Shown here: positions 21,887-35,889 of the stretch, one piece after another
How the letters are laid out: the number at the start of each line of letters is the position of its first letter
Numbering within the stretch: position 1 is the stretch's first letter
Origin: Rhypophila decipiens
Taxonomy: Eukaryota > Ascomycota > Sordariomycetes > Sordariales > Naviculisporaceae
Length of the DNA stretch: 64,000 bases
Assembly: GCA_033297075.1 (NCBI GenBank)
Contig: MU858114.1
Location: 62,001 to 126,000, forward strand
Reading direction: 5' to 3'
Made by a program: the position numbers and the translations under genes
Notes under the pieces: generated by a model
Told to the model about the DNA's origin: nothing
The model's input: the letters and a program-made list of their open reading frames with translations, nothing else
Databases searched by the model: none

Positions 21887-24800
21887 CTAAGGCTTATTAA
21901 CCTGCTCCCGTCTAAAGAACCTAAAGAACCCAGCCACAACAAGTAATTGACATCCCAGTCCAACCCAAAACCATGGTCTCCCCAGATTCTGGCTCCCCAG
22001 CCCCGAACTAAAATCAGGAAACACGTCCCCGGGCCCAACGTTATTCGGCGCCGTAGCCCTAGCCACAATCGTCGCCAGACTCCCCACCACCTGCGCAACC
22101 AGCATCGCAACACAGACATGAATTCTCGTCAGCGTAAGCATCAGAATCATGCCAATCCCCGCGTTCTGCACTGTATCCAACAGCCCAAGCCACAACCAAA
22201 GCGACCTTCCCAACACCGCGCCAACAAGAGGCGACGGTGCCCAGGGTAAATAGACTCCAAACCCCGAAGTCCCCCACAACATCTGCGCCCACCTCGGCGC
22301 GCCCAATCCGAGCGCAAAAAGCGGCAACCACCACGGATGCCTTTTCGACACCTTGGCAAAGAACGCAAGGAACCCAGCCCAGACAATGACATAAAAGAAT
22401 CCCGTAAGCAACAAGGTGCCCCAGACAGGTAGATGCGCACTCCCAAACAGATAGAACCAATTCCTTCCATACGGCGAGCTCAAAAAATAATTCTGCAGCA
22501 CCACCGCAAAGAAAAACCACAGCGTGGTTTTTCGTCGCAAGAGCGAGGTATACAAGCTCGGCACCTCGTCCGCCTCCTGGCGATAATAATCCGGCAGGCC
22601 TCTCCACAGCACGTACCCGCATGTCCATAGGAGAATCGCGATGACGGTGGTGACGGGGAAGAGCACCGGCAAGGCTGTTACCTTGCCCAGGGCCTGCGAG
22701 CCGGATGCTGTTCCGCTGGAGATGATGCTGCCCCAGAACCAGAGCATGACCGTGTAGGCGGACTGGACGCCTTGGATCACGCAGGCGCGCCAGATCCAGG
22801 TTGTCACGGGGGAGCCGCCTTCGTCGGCGAAGTTGAAGGCGAAGAATATTGCGCCCGAGGAGGATGCCGTCGCGTACAGGCCGGTGGCGATGTTGCTTAT
22901 CCAGGCGCGAGTTCCTCCTCCTGTGGCGGAGAAAAAGGGGGCAATGCCGATGAGGAGAAAGGCTAGACCGTAGAAGATCCAGGGGAGGGTTAGCGGGTAG
23001 AGGGCCGATGTGTACCGGGACATGACGCCCCACATGATCGAGGTGGCTAGGTAGATGCTTGCTACGATGTAGAGGCGCTCGGCGGACTGGCCTAGCTCGC
23101 CCGTCAGGAGGGTGATTTGGTAGGAATTGCTGGCTATTATTTGACCAAACGCGAGGAGGATTGCGTAGATGGGCCACTCGCCCAGTCGTCGCTGGAGGAG
23201 CTTCTTGAGGCCTGTGGGCGGGACGTAATCTGCGCTGAGGCCGTATTCTTCACGTTTGGATTTCTCAAAGTCGAGTTTGGGGTTGGCCATGGTGGCCTGG
23301 TGGTCGGCCGACATGGCGGTGATGTCCCCGAACGAACTGGATCGTCTGTTGCGCTCTTTGGGGACAACGAGCCCGGCAGTCGAGTTGTATCTTGCGTGGC
23401 CAGTTCCTAGCTTGGTATCCCGCAGCTTGTCAAAGTACTCCTTTTCGCTCTCGACGAGGAACTCTTCGATACACAGCTGCGAGATGGACGTTTTGGAGTT
23501 GAGGCCGTCCAGCTTCTTCTCAAACACGGACGTGAACTTTCCGTCGGAGTCGGTAAAGAAGGGGTCGACTTGCTGGAGCTTAAAATCTGTACGGCTGCCG
23601 ACGATCGAGTCGACCGAGACGACGGAGGCGAAACTGGCTGTGCTGGGAAGGTAATGTCTGCCGATCCTGCCACGGCGAGGGGATGCAGATCCACCGCTGC
23701 CGTCTCCCAGCATTGGCGGTGGAGCAAGGGTGTCGGAGTCCGAGTAGACTGATCCAACGTCGCTGACATTTCGGCTGTGGTTGGCAAAGGGAAAGCTCGG
23801 GCTGGGCAGCGGTCTGGAAATGAAGTCGGGTGTCCCGGGCCGTGAGCTGTTGTTGCTCCCTGGTGCCGGTGGAAGCGGCCAGTTCGGGGAGGGTGAACCA
23901 GGTCGCGAGTTAAAGTACATGGAGGTGGTCGGCGTCAACAAGCCGGGAGTGAGACTGCGCATGGGGGAGGCTGGCTGCGATGGTGATCCCTCGCCTTGCG
24001 CAGACGCCAGACTGAGATGAAGCGTCTTCTTTCCTTTCGACTTGTGCTTGTTGTGCAGCTTGATCGACCGCCCTTGCAGCTTCTCAAGCCCCTCGAGCCA
24101 TTGGGCAACCGGGAATCGCTGTTTGGCAGACCAGGCTCTCATCTTGGCGCGGACATCTGTCTTGGACTCCAGAGCCGTGGTAACTGCTTGTCTGAACTGG
24201 CTCAACAAATGTGTCGTGCTGGCCGATTCAATGGTGAACCACCATCCAGGCATTTGACCCAGCCCGCCCACCTTGCTGCCCACACCAAGCGCTCCTTTCC
24301 TCCCGAATTCAACCGCCACCAAGCCAAAGGGTTCGTCGCGCGATGGGATGAGTGCAAACTCGGCTCCGCTGAAAATATAAGGGGGCAACGACGTAAACTC
24401 GGGTTTGCTAAACACCCGCTTGGGATACAGCTCCATGAGCTTGGCCAATTTGATGGCGGCGAATTTCCCGTACAGGTCAATGGTTGGACCAACGCAGATG
24501 AGTTGCGTATTCGGGTATTCTTCGAGGATCGTAGGGAACAAGTCCGCGATGAGATCGACTCCCTTCTGTTGACTCCAGCGGCCGACAAAGACAAAGAGTT
24601 CAGCCTGCGGATTGACTTCTAGTCCAGCCCATTCCTGAGCCTGTCTTCGGAGGTCTCCCCGGGAACGCTCAAATTCTGCGTCGATCTTGACGTCCTTTTC
24701 ATGCTTCGCGTTGGCATCCCATTGATCCATGTCGGACGGGTCTGGGTTGGGCAGTTGACCGATCTGAGAAAGACCCCAAAAGACTGGTTGATGCATGTGT

Positions 24801-27800
24801 TAGACAAGGCAAACAACGAAATGAGGAAGGAGACTTACTAGGATACCGGGCAAAACTGCGATCGCCATACTTTTTACTCACGCCCACAGCGCCGAACCCG
24901 TTCTGGTGAATCCTCAAATAGCTGACAGCAGCATGTAGCAGATTGAACACGCTGCCAAACTGCACGTACTGCTGCACAACATCATTCGGCAGGTTAAAGA
25001 CGCCACAGACCTCTTCCCTCTCTTCCGTCGTCCTCAGCGGCCAGAGACCCTGGAATTCGGCATTGTGCAGGCTCAAACAGCACGGTATCGTAATCTCAGG
25101 GAGCAAATACAGCGGCGCCACACCACCGTGGTAATCGTTGATGTGGTAGATATCGACCGGAAACCTCGTCATGGCCTGCGCAATGCACTGATTCCACGTG
25201 GAATAGTAAATGGCCGAGTCGATATTGTCCATTCGGGGAGGGTATGGCTCGGCCTTGGTCTGCTGTCTGAAGATGGGCGCGTCAAGGAGCACGTATGTGA
25301 TGTTTTCCACTTGGTGGTAGGCGACGTTGACAACATACTCCACGCCGAGGATCTCAACCGCCATCGGCTCTGCTCGTTCTTCGGGCAGGTCCGGGTACTT
25401 GATATCGCCGACACAAGGGACCACCCAGATGAGATCTTGATGACCGAGCGCTTTGCCCATCAGCTGCGCCATGACGCCCAGCCCGCCAATTTTGACTTTG
25501 ATGTTCCAGTCGTCGATGTTGTATTCGACCGTGGCGATGAGGACAGTCCGTCTTTTTCTCGAGGGCGCGAGATCGCTGAGACCGACGGCGCCTTCGCCAA
25601 TCTCGGAGGCGCTAGAGATGGACCCTCTTCTCCGACTTCGACTGCGGGAGGATCGCATGCCCGAGCGAACCTTGGACTTGGTCTCGCGCAAAACGCCCGA
25701 CAGCGTGATGGTCGGTTTTTTGACACCCTTCTCGACAAACTTGACCTTGTAGAATGCGCCGATAAAGAAAAAGACGGCCGCAAAGCCAGTGCCGAGCGGG
25801 ACAAACCACATGAGAAAGAAAAAGGCAATTTGATGCCGTCTGTCTCCCTGCGGAACCAGCTGGAATCCAAGGTTCGAGTCTTGGAGAACGAAGCGATACG
25901 ACAGATACGGGTGAGCCGGACCATCGGTAACATTGACGACTGTAGGGGCCATGGCTGACGGGGGCATACGATCCAGCACAAAGTCCTTGTCGACATCGCC
26001 GTAGATAAATGTCTGATCCGGCTGTCCGTCCTCGTTCATTCCCCATACGTTCAGCTGAAGAGTGGACGGCCACTCGTCCATGTAATGCCATTCCCATTGT
26101 CCATCCGCCGTATGCTCGAGCTGGTTTCTGTACCCGGCGTCGAACCCATATTGGTTGAACTTGCCGTTTGCCCAGAGATGGGGGAATCGGCGAACCTGGT
26201 TGAAGCCCGAGTCGCCGTGTTGAAGCATCGAGGAAGTGCCTAGAAGTTTGCTGAAATACTGCACCATGACGTGATGGCCCTCCCACTCCTGCGCCTTGGT
26301 CCCTTTCCATGGCTGAGGGGACAAGGTGACGTTGCCGGGCGAGTACCTCCTCCACTCGCTCCAAGAGGATCCCCAGTTGAGCGAATAGCGCCACATGTCG
26401 GCTCCGGCTGCCTGCTGTGTGATCCAGACTTTGCCGTTGGCATCTGACGATAAAAGGGAAGTAGAATGATTGGCCGAGAGAGGGAACACCACTGGGTTGT
26501 TTTCTTTGCCGACCCGGAAGAGGAACGAGTCTCGCGAGTTGGTGGAGCTGCCAAGATCGGCCGTGGTTGCATTGTCGACAGTGACAAGATGAACACCGTC
26601 TGCCACGTTCTTGAGCGTTGCTTTCCAGACCCAGGCAGATGCGACGGAGCCAACGTAGGGGGCTCGCTCGCCCTCGGACTCGGACAGTCTGTCGCATTTG
26701 ACCGAAGCCAAGTCGATCGTCGGTGTTTTGCCGGCTTCGGTCGTTGAGTTGATCGTGATGGACTTGGTCACTCTGTCGCAGCTCATGGCCGCAGAAAAGT
26801 GGAATGAGATGTCGACCGAACTTGGTCCGCCATCGGAAACAATAGGCGTGTCATGACCGGGCGTGAACTTGACAATCATGGGCGGCGGAGGAACAAAGTA
26901 CTTGGTTGGGACATAGGCGCGGAATTCGTAAGGGCCAAGCTCGATACTTGGAGGGCACCCGTTGAAGGCTTGAGAGTCATTGACGTACAGTTTCGTCGAC
27001 GACTCCTTGAACGACACGATCTCGTCATGAGGAAAGATGAGGTTCTTGACAGAGGTATTAGCAGGCCACGGAGAGAGGAACGAACGGGTCTCGTTTTTGC
27101 AGTCGAACGTATACTTGGTCGTCTCATTCCGGTTGTGATAAACCAACCAGACGGGTGGTGTGTCGCCAAAGTCTTGAACTCCAGTAAAGGCAGCTCTCAT
27201 GACACTCCAGATGCCTGTCTCGGTGCCGGTGCCGTTGCTGCCGGGAAGATAGATGTACTCGGTCTGATTCGACAGCTGTCTCAGCTCAAACCCGTCCTTG
27301 AGGACAGGAAACTGTTCGCGCAAATGGAAGAGCGACTTGAGGATCGTCCGCACAGGAGCTGACGGGTCCCGATGATCCCACGAGTGCTTCACGTTCTCGC
27401 AGCTGCGCAGGGTCGAGTCGAGTGGCATGTTGAAGTACTGAGTGCTGGATCCGGCATAACAGCCATGCAAATACCAAGCAGGCGAAGACGACATGGACTG
27501 CCGACCAAAGATGTAGTTGTCGCTTGTGCTATCCAGGATCTCGAAGCTTTGCTCCTCTCCCCACAGCAGCAGAGGAATACCGGGAAGCAACAGCGTCGTT
27601 ATGAACTGGCCGAGTAACATGCGATCAACACCTTGCCGGATGCCAGGCCATCGGAACACATCCTGGTTCGTCGTGCCAAACATATGACGGGGATCGACGA
27701 CCCCAGTGTCTGCGTTTATAAAGTCGTTGGACCACAGCATCTGCTCCCAAGCCTGTACCCAGTTCATCGGGAGATCAAAGCCGGCCTCCAAGTTACCATC

Positions 27801-29279
27801 CATACCGAGAAACCGAGTCATGAAGCGGTAAACAGAGTAGGAAAAAGCGGCGGCATCGAGCGCGATTTGCTGAGGTTCCCGTATGTAGTTCTTGTCGTTG
27901 GCAGTCTCGTTGGTGACAATAATCATCTCGGTTGTATTCCGAACCCATTGGTCAAACTGACGACCGCGGCCAAGATAGACACTTCCGATGGTATTTCCGC
28001 CAGTGATTTCTCCAGGAATGAAAAAGTTCTTTTTACCCACATCGCGCGCGCATTTCCTGATGGCTGCCGAAAAGTTGCCAGAAGCATCGGGGGTCACTTG
28101 GATAGCCTTGTCGTATCGAAACCCATCAATGTCCAGCATATGAATCACCATGCAGGAGAAATGTTCCAGCTTTTCGCGTACCGACGGCACCCATTCTCGG
28201 AGACGGTCTTGAACCGAGGCGAACTTGGTTATCTGACGACGGTAATCGGGATAAACGCCAAACGCTTCAGTATCACCGAACTGTGAACGCTCCTGTTAGC
28301 TACTACCAGTGGAGTTTGGGACGAGATAGAAAGGGGGCGGCAATGAAGGACTCACCTGGTCAAAGTCGCTGTCATAACATCCCTTAAACTGATCGGCATA
28401 AATCTGGTCAATGGGCATGCCAGTCTCGTTCCAGAATCGTGGGAACTGGCATGTCTCATTATACGTGTCGCTGATGTCAAAGTCCAAGTACCGCCGCGAT
28501 GTCTTCCAGACAACCTTGTGCTCTTCGGGTTCAAAGGGGGTCGACTCATTCAAGAAGCCGTCAAAGCCAAGCAAATCGCCCATTCTTTGAAATGAGTTAG
28601 CGGAACGTCATGTGAGATGGCCTTGATATCGACAAGACTTACGTCGCTACCGTGTTGTCCAGCAGGACGAACATGCCGCGGCGGTGAATCTCGTTGATGG
28701 CACGGCGCCATTCTTCAATGTCTCCAAAATGCGCGTCTAAAAGTGTAAGATCAAGCGGCTGGATCGACTGTCAGTCATGATAGACTCCTGCACGAGACAA
28801 ACTGAAGACATACCGAATATGAATCCGACTGCCAGGGCTGGTTGATGAATGGAGACCCAGCAATGTAGATGGCCTGTCCAGAGTTAGCAACGTCGACACC
28901 ACCAGTCGAGAACATCATCACCGACCTTGACACCCATGCCCTGGATGTAATCGAGACTATCCACAACACCTTGGATGTCACCGCCATGGCGCATCTGGGT
29001 ACTCGTGATGTCCTGCTCAAACACCGTCCCATTGGCGTTGTCGTTGGACGGGTTGCCATTGACGAATCTGTCTAAAAAGAGCGTATAAACGGGAAACCGC
29101 CAGTTCGGGGGCGATTCTGTGTATTTGTGGTCCTCCCATTCCCCCCAGTAGTCGAGAGGATGTATCGCGGACTCATTCTGGTTGAGGTTGTGTTCTTTGT
29201 ACTGAGGGTCATAACGAAGAGAGTGGACGAGGCTTCCTCCAAGCCCCAACGCGATGATCAGGGATAGAGGGGTAAACAT
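21887..29279 (-). CDS. AGS1: Cell-wall alpha-1,3-glucan synthase
   Basis: Exons 29279-28926, 28873-28814, 28767-28643, 28584-28356, 28280-24839 and 24783-21887 give 2368 residues, a normal length for the family. Order: signal peptide ([19 protein letters not shown]); extracellular GH13 alpha-amylase-like domain with GFRYDKA and [10 protein letters not shown]; a membrane span near residue 1090 ([18 protein letters not shown]); cytosolic GT5 starch-synthase-like domain with [12 protein letters not shown] near 1185 and [11 protein letters not shown] (E-x7-E) near 1553; a Ser/Pro-rich linker; and a C-terminal multi-span region from about residue 1930. In fungi this plasma-membrane enzyme makes alpha-1,3-glucan, with GT5 polymerising and the outer domain thought to remodel or join chains. 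The start was chosen for its signal peptide; an upstream ATG at 29321 would add 14 residues. Confidence 0.95.
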
Positions 29280-32238
29280 GATGATCACCGAGAAAACATG
29301 AGCACAGCTGTAAGAAGCCACAGAACTAAAGAATGAGAGATCTTTGTGTCACAGCAAGAGGTAGATAAGAAACAAAAAGTGCTGACCAACACAGAGTGTT
29401 GGAATGATTGGAGCAGGACAGAGAAAGTAATGAACGACGTTGATGGCTGAACGAATGGCTTCACCCGGAGGCAAGAAACGAGTGACTGACAATGTGAATG
29501 AAGATGGCACACGAGATTACGGAGTAGAAAGTGAAGGAAGAAAGAAAGATACGGGTTACTGATCCCTCGGTCGAAGAAAGAGGCGAGGGCAGAACGAGAA
29601 CGAGCACTCGCACAGTCCATCTCCCCGTCTTCAACCGCCCGCTTCCAGGGGCATCACCACGAGGGGCCCACCAACCCCCCAAGCCGTGCAGAAAGGAGGT
29701 CAAGCACGCACTCATGTTCGCCCCCATCCCGGATCCATGAGGACGGTTTCCGCACCGCATACCCAAGCAGGCACGCACAAGAAGCAAAGAAGCGGCGGGA
29801 GCCGTATCTTGCCTGGATCCCCTGATATCTGGAACCATGGTCCCTGCAGTGTCAAAGTCTGACGCCCCCAGCGCTGCAAGGGCGAAATGAAGAGGCTGTG
29901 ATGTGTATCAGTGCTTGGCGGGTGCTCTGTTGATCTTGACCGCAACGGGAGCCAGGCAGGCTCTCATAGCAGCATCCACAGAATGGTACATGGGCGTGCC
30001 TGGCGTCTGCGGCGAAGCGATAAAGCGTCATCACGGACCCGTATTATTGACTATGAGTGTGACATGTCGCCTCGGTGGCACTCTCCAGCCACTGAGGAAC
30101 TTGCCTGGAGCGATATGGCGTCAAGCCGCCCAAGATTTTGCGACGAGAGAGACGAAAAGGTGGTCAGAGAATCTGCCTTGTAAAGGGGGGAGCGTTGCTG
30201 GTTCCTGCATGTTGTGGCGTCAAGCCCACCAAGCCCAAGAAAATCTCGAAACCTGCTATTCGTGCACAACCACAATAAACGGCATATTTGATAGCCAAGC
30301 ACGATAACCCAGTCCAATCATGTTACACGGCTTGTCAGCGTGCTCTTGCGAGCAAAGCCGGATGAACAAGGAAAATACGTATCGTTGGAGCAAAAATGAC
30401 AACACCGGTAAAATACAGCCAACAAGCCGTCAGACGTAACAAAACCCGTGCAGTTCATACAGAGAGAACAGTGCATTGTTTGGGTTCTTTCGGTCCTTCT
30501 GGTTCCTGGCGATTGCTGAGGAAGAAGCCGGCGGAAGGTGTAACGTGAACCTGAGGCTGAAAGTGGTCGTGGGGGCACACACCAGAGTCCAGACGTCAGG
30601 GACAGGGGCGATAATGTTCCGTAGCGCAGCATTGGAGGATGCTGATCACTTTCCCATCTTCTCGGTGTGGGTGTCTGGCTGTCTGCAGGGGGTCCCAAAG
30701 GACAGTCCATCCACTGGGTTCCCTCCAGAACCGTCTGATCGACTGGCTTGTGTGAAGGAATCGCTCCATAGAGGATGGAAATATCACGAAAAAAGAAAGA
30801 TACGAAAAGTGCAATATTGCTCTCCATAGTGGTCGGCGGACAGAACCTGAACGAGATTCTGTCGAGTCATCGTTTCGTGTCGGAACCGAGCGCCAGAAGA
30901 CGCTGCAGGCAGCCGGCTCGAAGCCGAACTGCCAAGTGATTGTCGATTGTCCAGGAGTTTGGTACCGTGTGTCGCCTTATCTAGACTCTGTGAGAATGTT
31001 CAGAAAGGTATGCAGCCCGGTGGTGATGATGGCGACTTGGCATCGATTCCCAAGACTTGGAACGTCGAAACAAGATCCCTGCCCAGTTCTTAGTCACTGG
31101 GCGGCGGGCTTTTTTTAGCGACCCGAAATCTTTGCGCTACACCGCGATGGGGAAAGCGGGCGGCACTCGGTGTAACCGTGGATTCTCGGCAGGTCTTGGT
31201 TTGTGACAGTGGAGACGCGGCCCGTGAACATCATGAGCCCTTCGCCCTGGGAAGGTGCAACGGTGGGGGTTCACGAGCTTTCCATCTCAGTGTTAGTGTT
31301 CGAGAACAAGCGCATCTTGTTCGGTTGGTGAGATCTAGATTAAATTTTTCATCCGAAGAAAATTGAACCGATTCCCACCTTTACGAGCATCTCCATCTCT
31401 TCAACCTTCAACTTTGCCCTAGCCGTGACAGGAGTAAGTAAGCTGGTTTGGTTTACTAAAGTACCTAGACAGATAATTCACGTAATTCGCCGTATCTCAC
31501 TACCCGTATTCACAAGCCCTTACAGAGATCTCCTCGTGTTTCTATTCACCCGTATTATTTTCTGAGCTGCTTATGCAGTAACGTTATCCGTACGGATATG
31601 CACCGGAAGTACGGATACGGGTTATGACTGACGACCATTGACCGGGGTGTTTCTTTCGTTTTAGTCCTGTCCTTCTTTGCGCTTTCCCAGCCTGGTATCT
31701 TTTTGGTTAGACGGTGGTAGCTGCCTGCTTGTCAATTATCACGCAGCTGGGACAATAGGAACCACCTCTGGCATTAAATAAGCTTTTATCCCACCTTCCC
31801 ATCTTGGGCAAAGAACACGAGTTTTCCAAGCGCCTGGTCGAGCACCTGCCCGATAACCGATCCCTGTTCGTCTGTGTTTCCCATCTTTCAGCCCTAATAT
31901 GATGCCTGTTAACGCCGAAGAAAGTGGGGATCGATAAGAGCATCGTTTTCTTGTTTTCTGAGAATTGTTCTTGGTCTGAGCTGGGTCATCTTCAGAGATT
32001 ATCGACAGTGTATCACGTCCTTGGGGGCAAAGTGACTTGTTAATTTTACTTGAGGAAAAATTAGTGAAAAGACGGTCCCATGCTCGCGTCTATTATATCT
32101 GACAACTCCTTGAAAATGCCGACTTTTCATATATCCCGTTCATCCCAAACCTGACTTGTGATGATGCCCTTGACTTCCATGGGTTCCAAGAAATGATTGA
32201 ACGCGTGATGATCAAAGCAACTATCCAATTTTCTTTCC
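29280..32238. other. Long intergenic region upstream of AGS1
   Basis: Nearly 3 kb, the largest gap between conserved genes. It holds the AGS1 promoter and the glutamine synthetase 3' region. Open frames of up to 169 codons on both strands show no family pattern. A CCGTAT-rich patch lies at 31485-31625 (see separate entry). Confidence 0.5.
31485..31625. promoter_or_regulatory. Cluster of CCGTAT/ATACGG motifs around a 12-bp palindrome
   Basis: CCGTAT or its complement recurs near 31490, 31504, 31550 and 31614, with the perfect palindrome ATCCGTACGGAT at 31586-31597 and a further ACGGATACGGGT at 31610-31621. CGG half-sites are typical of Zn2Cys6 regulators. A binding role is only a suggestion. 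Confidence 0.3.
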
Positions 32239-34543
32239 TTAGTTCTCGGGCAGCGCGCCAAAGCATCTGCAGAATGCTGAATTAGTTTCGAATCCTTTGG
32301 GGTGAGTCATGCCCGGGGATATGGACTTACGTCTCCATGATAATTCCGGTAATGAGATACGGGTCGGCGTTCCTGTGTCCAAGGTTAGTCATGAACCCGG
32401 GAGTAGCTGGGAACAAAGAAAACATACGACGCAGGACGTCTGTCCTCGATATAACCGCATCCCTTGGCGGCGACTTCTCTTGGGATACGAATGCTGGCCG
32501 CACGGTTGGCGACGCCGTACGAGAACTGGTCGATCGACCCGGTCTCGTGTCTGCCCGTTAGGCGGGCATCGTTCTGATTCACCATGTTAACATGTGGGAA
32601 ACTTGGGGTGAAGAGGTTCAACATACACCCTCGCCATAGACGGCAATATGTTCCTTGTGGCGGGCCTCGAGCTTATGGATGGCCTCTTCAATGTACTTCA
32701 TGCCGCCTTCTTTTCGCATGTCTTCGGTGGAGAAGTTGGAGCTGGTAATGGTTAGTAAGGAACAATCGGTTGATACGGAAGCGAATCATATCGGTTGATG
32801 TGATGTAGAAGGAACATACTGAAGTCCGGCACCGTTCCAGTCGCCAGCTGCGGTGACGAGTTAGCATCCCATCATTACTTACAAACGGATCACGGGTGTA
32901 GACTTACGAATGGGCTTGGGAGCAAACGACACCTTGGCACCAAAGACTTCAGCAATACGGTGCAAGAGGTAGCGCGCCATCCAGAGATGGTCGCCCATCT
33001 CGATGCCGTCGCATGGGCCGACCTGGAATTCCCACTGGGCTGTTGGGTCAAGTGTTAGACATTGTTTACACCTCATGCTGTCGGTGGCCACATACCGGGC
33101 ATTACTTCGGCGTTGATGCCACTGATTTTGATGCCGGCGTACATCTGGTAAGGAGGGTCAGCATTGTGGTTCTTCCATCATATCTGGGGAGAATGAACCT
33201 ACGCAGGCCTTGTAGTGTGCGAGGACAATGTCACGCTGGACAACTGGTTGGAGTCAGCTATGGCCGGTCCGAAAGTCTCGGATAAGGGTGTATGGTATAC
33301 CTTTGCCAGCTCCTACACCGCAGTAATAACTGGGCAGACTATTAGCAAGGTCCATTCTTGAATCGTTGAACGGGTTAGACTTACGGTCCCTGAGGAGCAG
33401 GGTAGCCGTTGGTGGGCCAGCCGTACTGGAATGGTGTTAGTAGTCGTCAACATAGACTTGTCATCAGTAATGGGTCTCGTACAGGCCGTTCTGTGAGATC
33501 AAGCAGGGTGTATTCCCTAGAGATTAGTTAGTCACAGCTGTATTGTTGTGATGATCACTCGCGAATTTGGACTCACTGTTCAAGACCAAACCAAGGTTTT
33601 TGGGCAGCGTGCACTAGCCAGACAAGTTAGTGGTGTGAATACTACAAGGGGGCCAACTTGGCTTACACTCCATGAGTTTCCTGCACTCATCACGGTGGTT
33701 ATACTGTAGCCAAGGATGTCAGCAGCTCGTTACCCAGAAGCTACCTCTATTCATCAGAGGTCCTGACCTTATTTGGCATGCCATTGTTGTTCCAGCTATT
33801 CGATGTGTTAGCTTTTATAAAGGGGCAAACGCAAAGGAATACTCGGCAGTGACTCACCATTCCGTGAGGATGAGGATGTTGTCTCCGAGCATGAATGGGT
33901 CCGGGAAGACGGCGACGGGCTGTTTGTGCATTAGCGGCGTGTCAACTTTGGCCTCATGGCTGACGTGGACGTATGCGGCTCTCACCTTCAAGTAGACATC
34001 GCTGTCCTCGTTGGGAGCTTGGCCCGTTGAGCTACCCTATTGAAACGGTTAGTATTCGAGTATGAGCATAAATCGAGGGCCATAGTGGACTGCGTCGACG
34101 GTGTAGACCTCCACAGGTCGGTTATGGGCTGGCCAGCTTCTTCCACCCAAAGGATGGACCAGAGGCGAAGCGTTCCTCCACAGGGTCGGGGTAGGAGCCA
34201 ACTATGAGGAGAATATCGTTCTTACGTCAAAGTTCCACTATAAAGCCTCATATTAGCGACATGGAACAACATTGTAAGCATGGTGACATCAAATACTCAC
34301 GGTAGGGAGGTCATCGGGCGTGTAGCCGCCCTCCTTGTATGGCAAGGTCCGGGTCTTGGATCGGATGCCCAGCTCGCCGTCGATCCAGACGTACTCGGCC
34401 ATGATGGCACCCTTCTGGTCAAGCTCCAGAAAGGGCCTCAGGTTGGCGGCATTACTGAGACTGTACTCCTTGCTAGCCTAGAATCCTTTGGTCAACTCTG
34501 GCACCTCTTGGTCGGTGAGTACCTCTTGGTCAGGGCTTACCAT
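32239..34543 (-). CDS. GLN1: Glutamine synthetase in 19 exons
   Basis: Exons (descending): 34543-34541, 34477-34301, 34237-34226, 34036-33986, 33919-33858, 33795-33768, 33703-33667, 33613-33577, 33516-33483, 33425-33385, 33329-33301, 33243-33203, 33144-33096, 33039-32908, 32847-32820, 32741-32627, 32573-32428, 32372-32331 and 32266-32239. They total 1092 nt, 363 residues, all in phase. The protein is a complete eukaryotic [102 protein letters not shown] and CFGALPEN* at the end. It condenses glutamate and ammonium with ATP. The first coding exon is the ATG alone and exon 3 is only four codons. This intron load is far above the few introns usual for ascomycete glutamine synthetase genes. It may be a second, divergent paralogue. 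Confidence 0.9.
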
Positions 34544-35889
34544 GATGGCGGTTTATTTGACAATATTTAGTGAGTGAATGAATAGAGGGAATGAAAGCAG
34601 TATAAGCGGTCTTGAAGATATCACACCGCAAAAGTGAAGAGGAGATCGAGCTTCGAGAAAGGGGAAAGAAGTCGTTCCATCCCAGATCGCGGGGCACGTG
34701 CTAGATATTCCTTTCAACGGAGACCGTTGTAGGCGGCCATCCTGGCTCGGTACCTAACGCCGCATGACTCTGACTGTGTCTTTTTGTTTTGTGTGTTCCC
34801 AATCTTCAAACCCCATGGGAAGATCCCTGCTCGGTCGGCAGTTGTTAGCTAATATCCCCGCAATGGCGGTCCTGGGCACGAGCTACGGGAAGCCACGGCG
34901 GAGAGCCCGCCGAGCCTTGGACGGATGGACCGCCGACTCGGACCAGTCCAGGCCTTGGCGACTCGCCTCGTTTCATGACTCCGACTGCATGGTTTTCGGG
35001 CGATTGAGGCAAGTGGTATCGGGCACAAGAGTTGAGTTCAATAATAGCGAAACAGACAAACAAGAAGGAATGAGAAACCTCCAGCTCTAAAAAGTACCAA
35101 TGGCCGCCGCTGCATGTGGAACAGTCCAAAACTTGGAAAGGGGGCAGCGATCCGCACTGTGGGCCATGCCGAACGGTTGATGGGGCAATTAGAAATGGAC
35201 CCCTGAATTGTTTACTTGCCCCCTATTTCACCAACAGCGTGCGTATCAGTAATTCCCCAAGAGCCGTGTCGTCCTTGAAGGTCATCTCTACGGGACAGTC
35301 CTCACAAGGGGAAAAAGCATTTATCTCCATACTTGCCCCAAGACTTTCAGGATGCGAGGTTTCGCCGGGCGGAAAAAAGAAAAGCAAGATCCGAAAACAA
35401 GAGACTGTTCAACCCACAACTAAACAACGGCGAAGAACCTAGACTCCGACGTGCAGACTTAAGAATGCAAACCTCCACAAGGGAGTCAGGGACCGGACCA
35501 AAAAGGTGGCATCATGGCATCTTGGCGTTTCCCCGATGCGCTGGCGCCGGATGGGACGCCAAAAAGGGTCCCAAGACCGCCGAGATCGCCAGTTCGCATT
35601 CTTCCACGCTAGAAGCATCGAACATTGCACAGCAGTGTTGAAACGGTGCCGCTAATAATCCAACGTCACCTCACCACGATAAGCCCCGCGCACGACAGAA
35701 ATCCCTCAATCCTTCAAATGTTAGTGCAGGCAGGGCAAGATGTGTGCGACTTGTATTCAAAAGCCCCTGCCGGCACTAACAATCAAAACCTCGAAACTTG
35801 GACGAGATGTACAGCCCTCCCAAAAAGGCGCCAGATATTTGTCCACGAGCACGGGGGTACCAACAGCCACCAACTGCATATGCCTCAAC
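34544..35889. promoter_or_regulatory. Divergent promoter region, glutamine synthetase / methyltransferase
   Basis: About 1.35 kb between divergent starts. No gene, RNA or strong repeat was seen. Regulatory elements are presumed from position only. Confidence 0.45.

Noticed and set aside
30318..30829. Open frames of 169 (minus) and 117 (plus) codons upstream of AGS1
   Set aside because: Mutually overlapping, low-information composition, no family pattern; left as promoter DNA.
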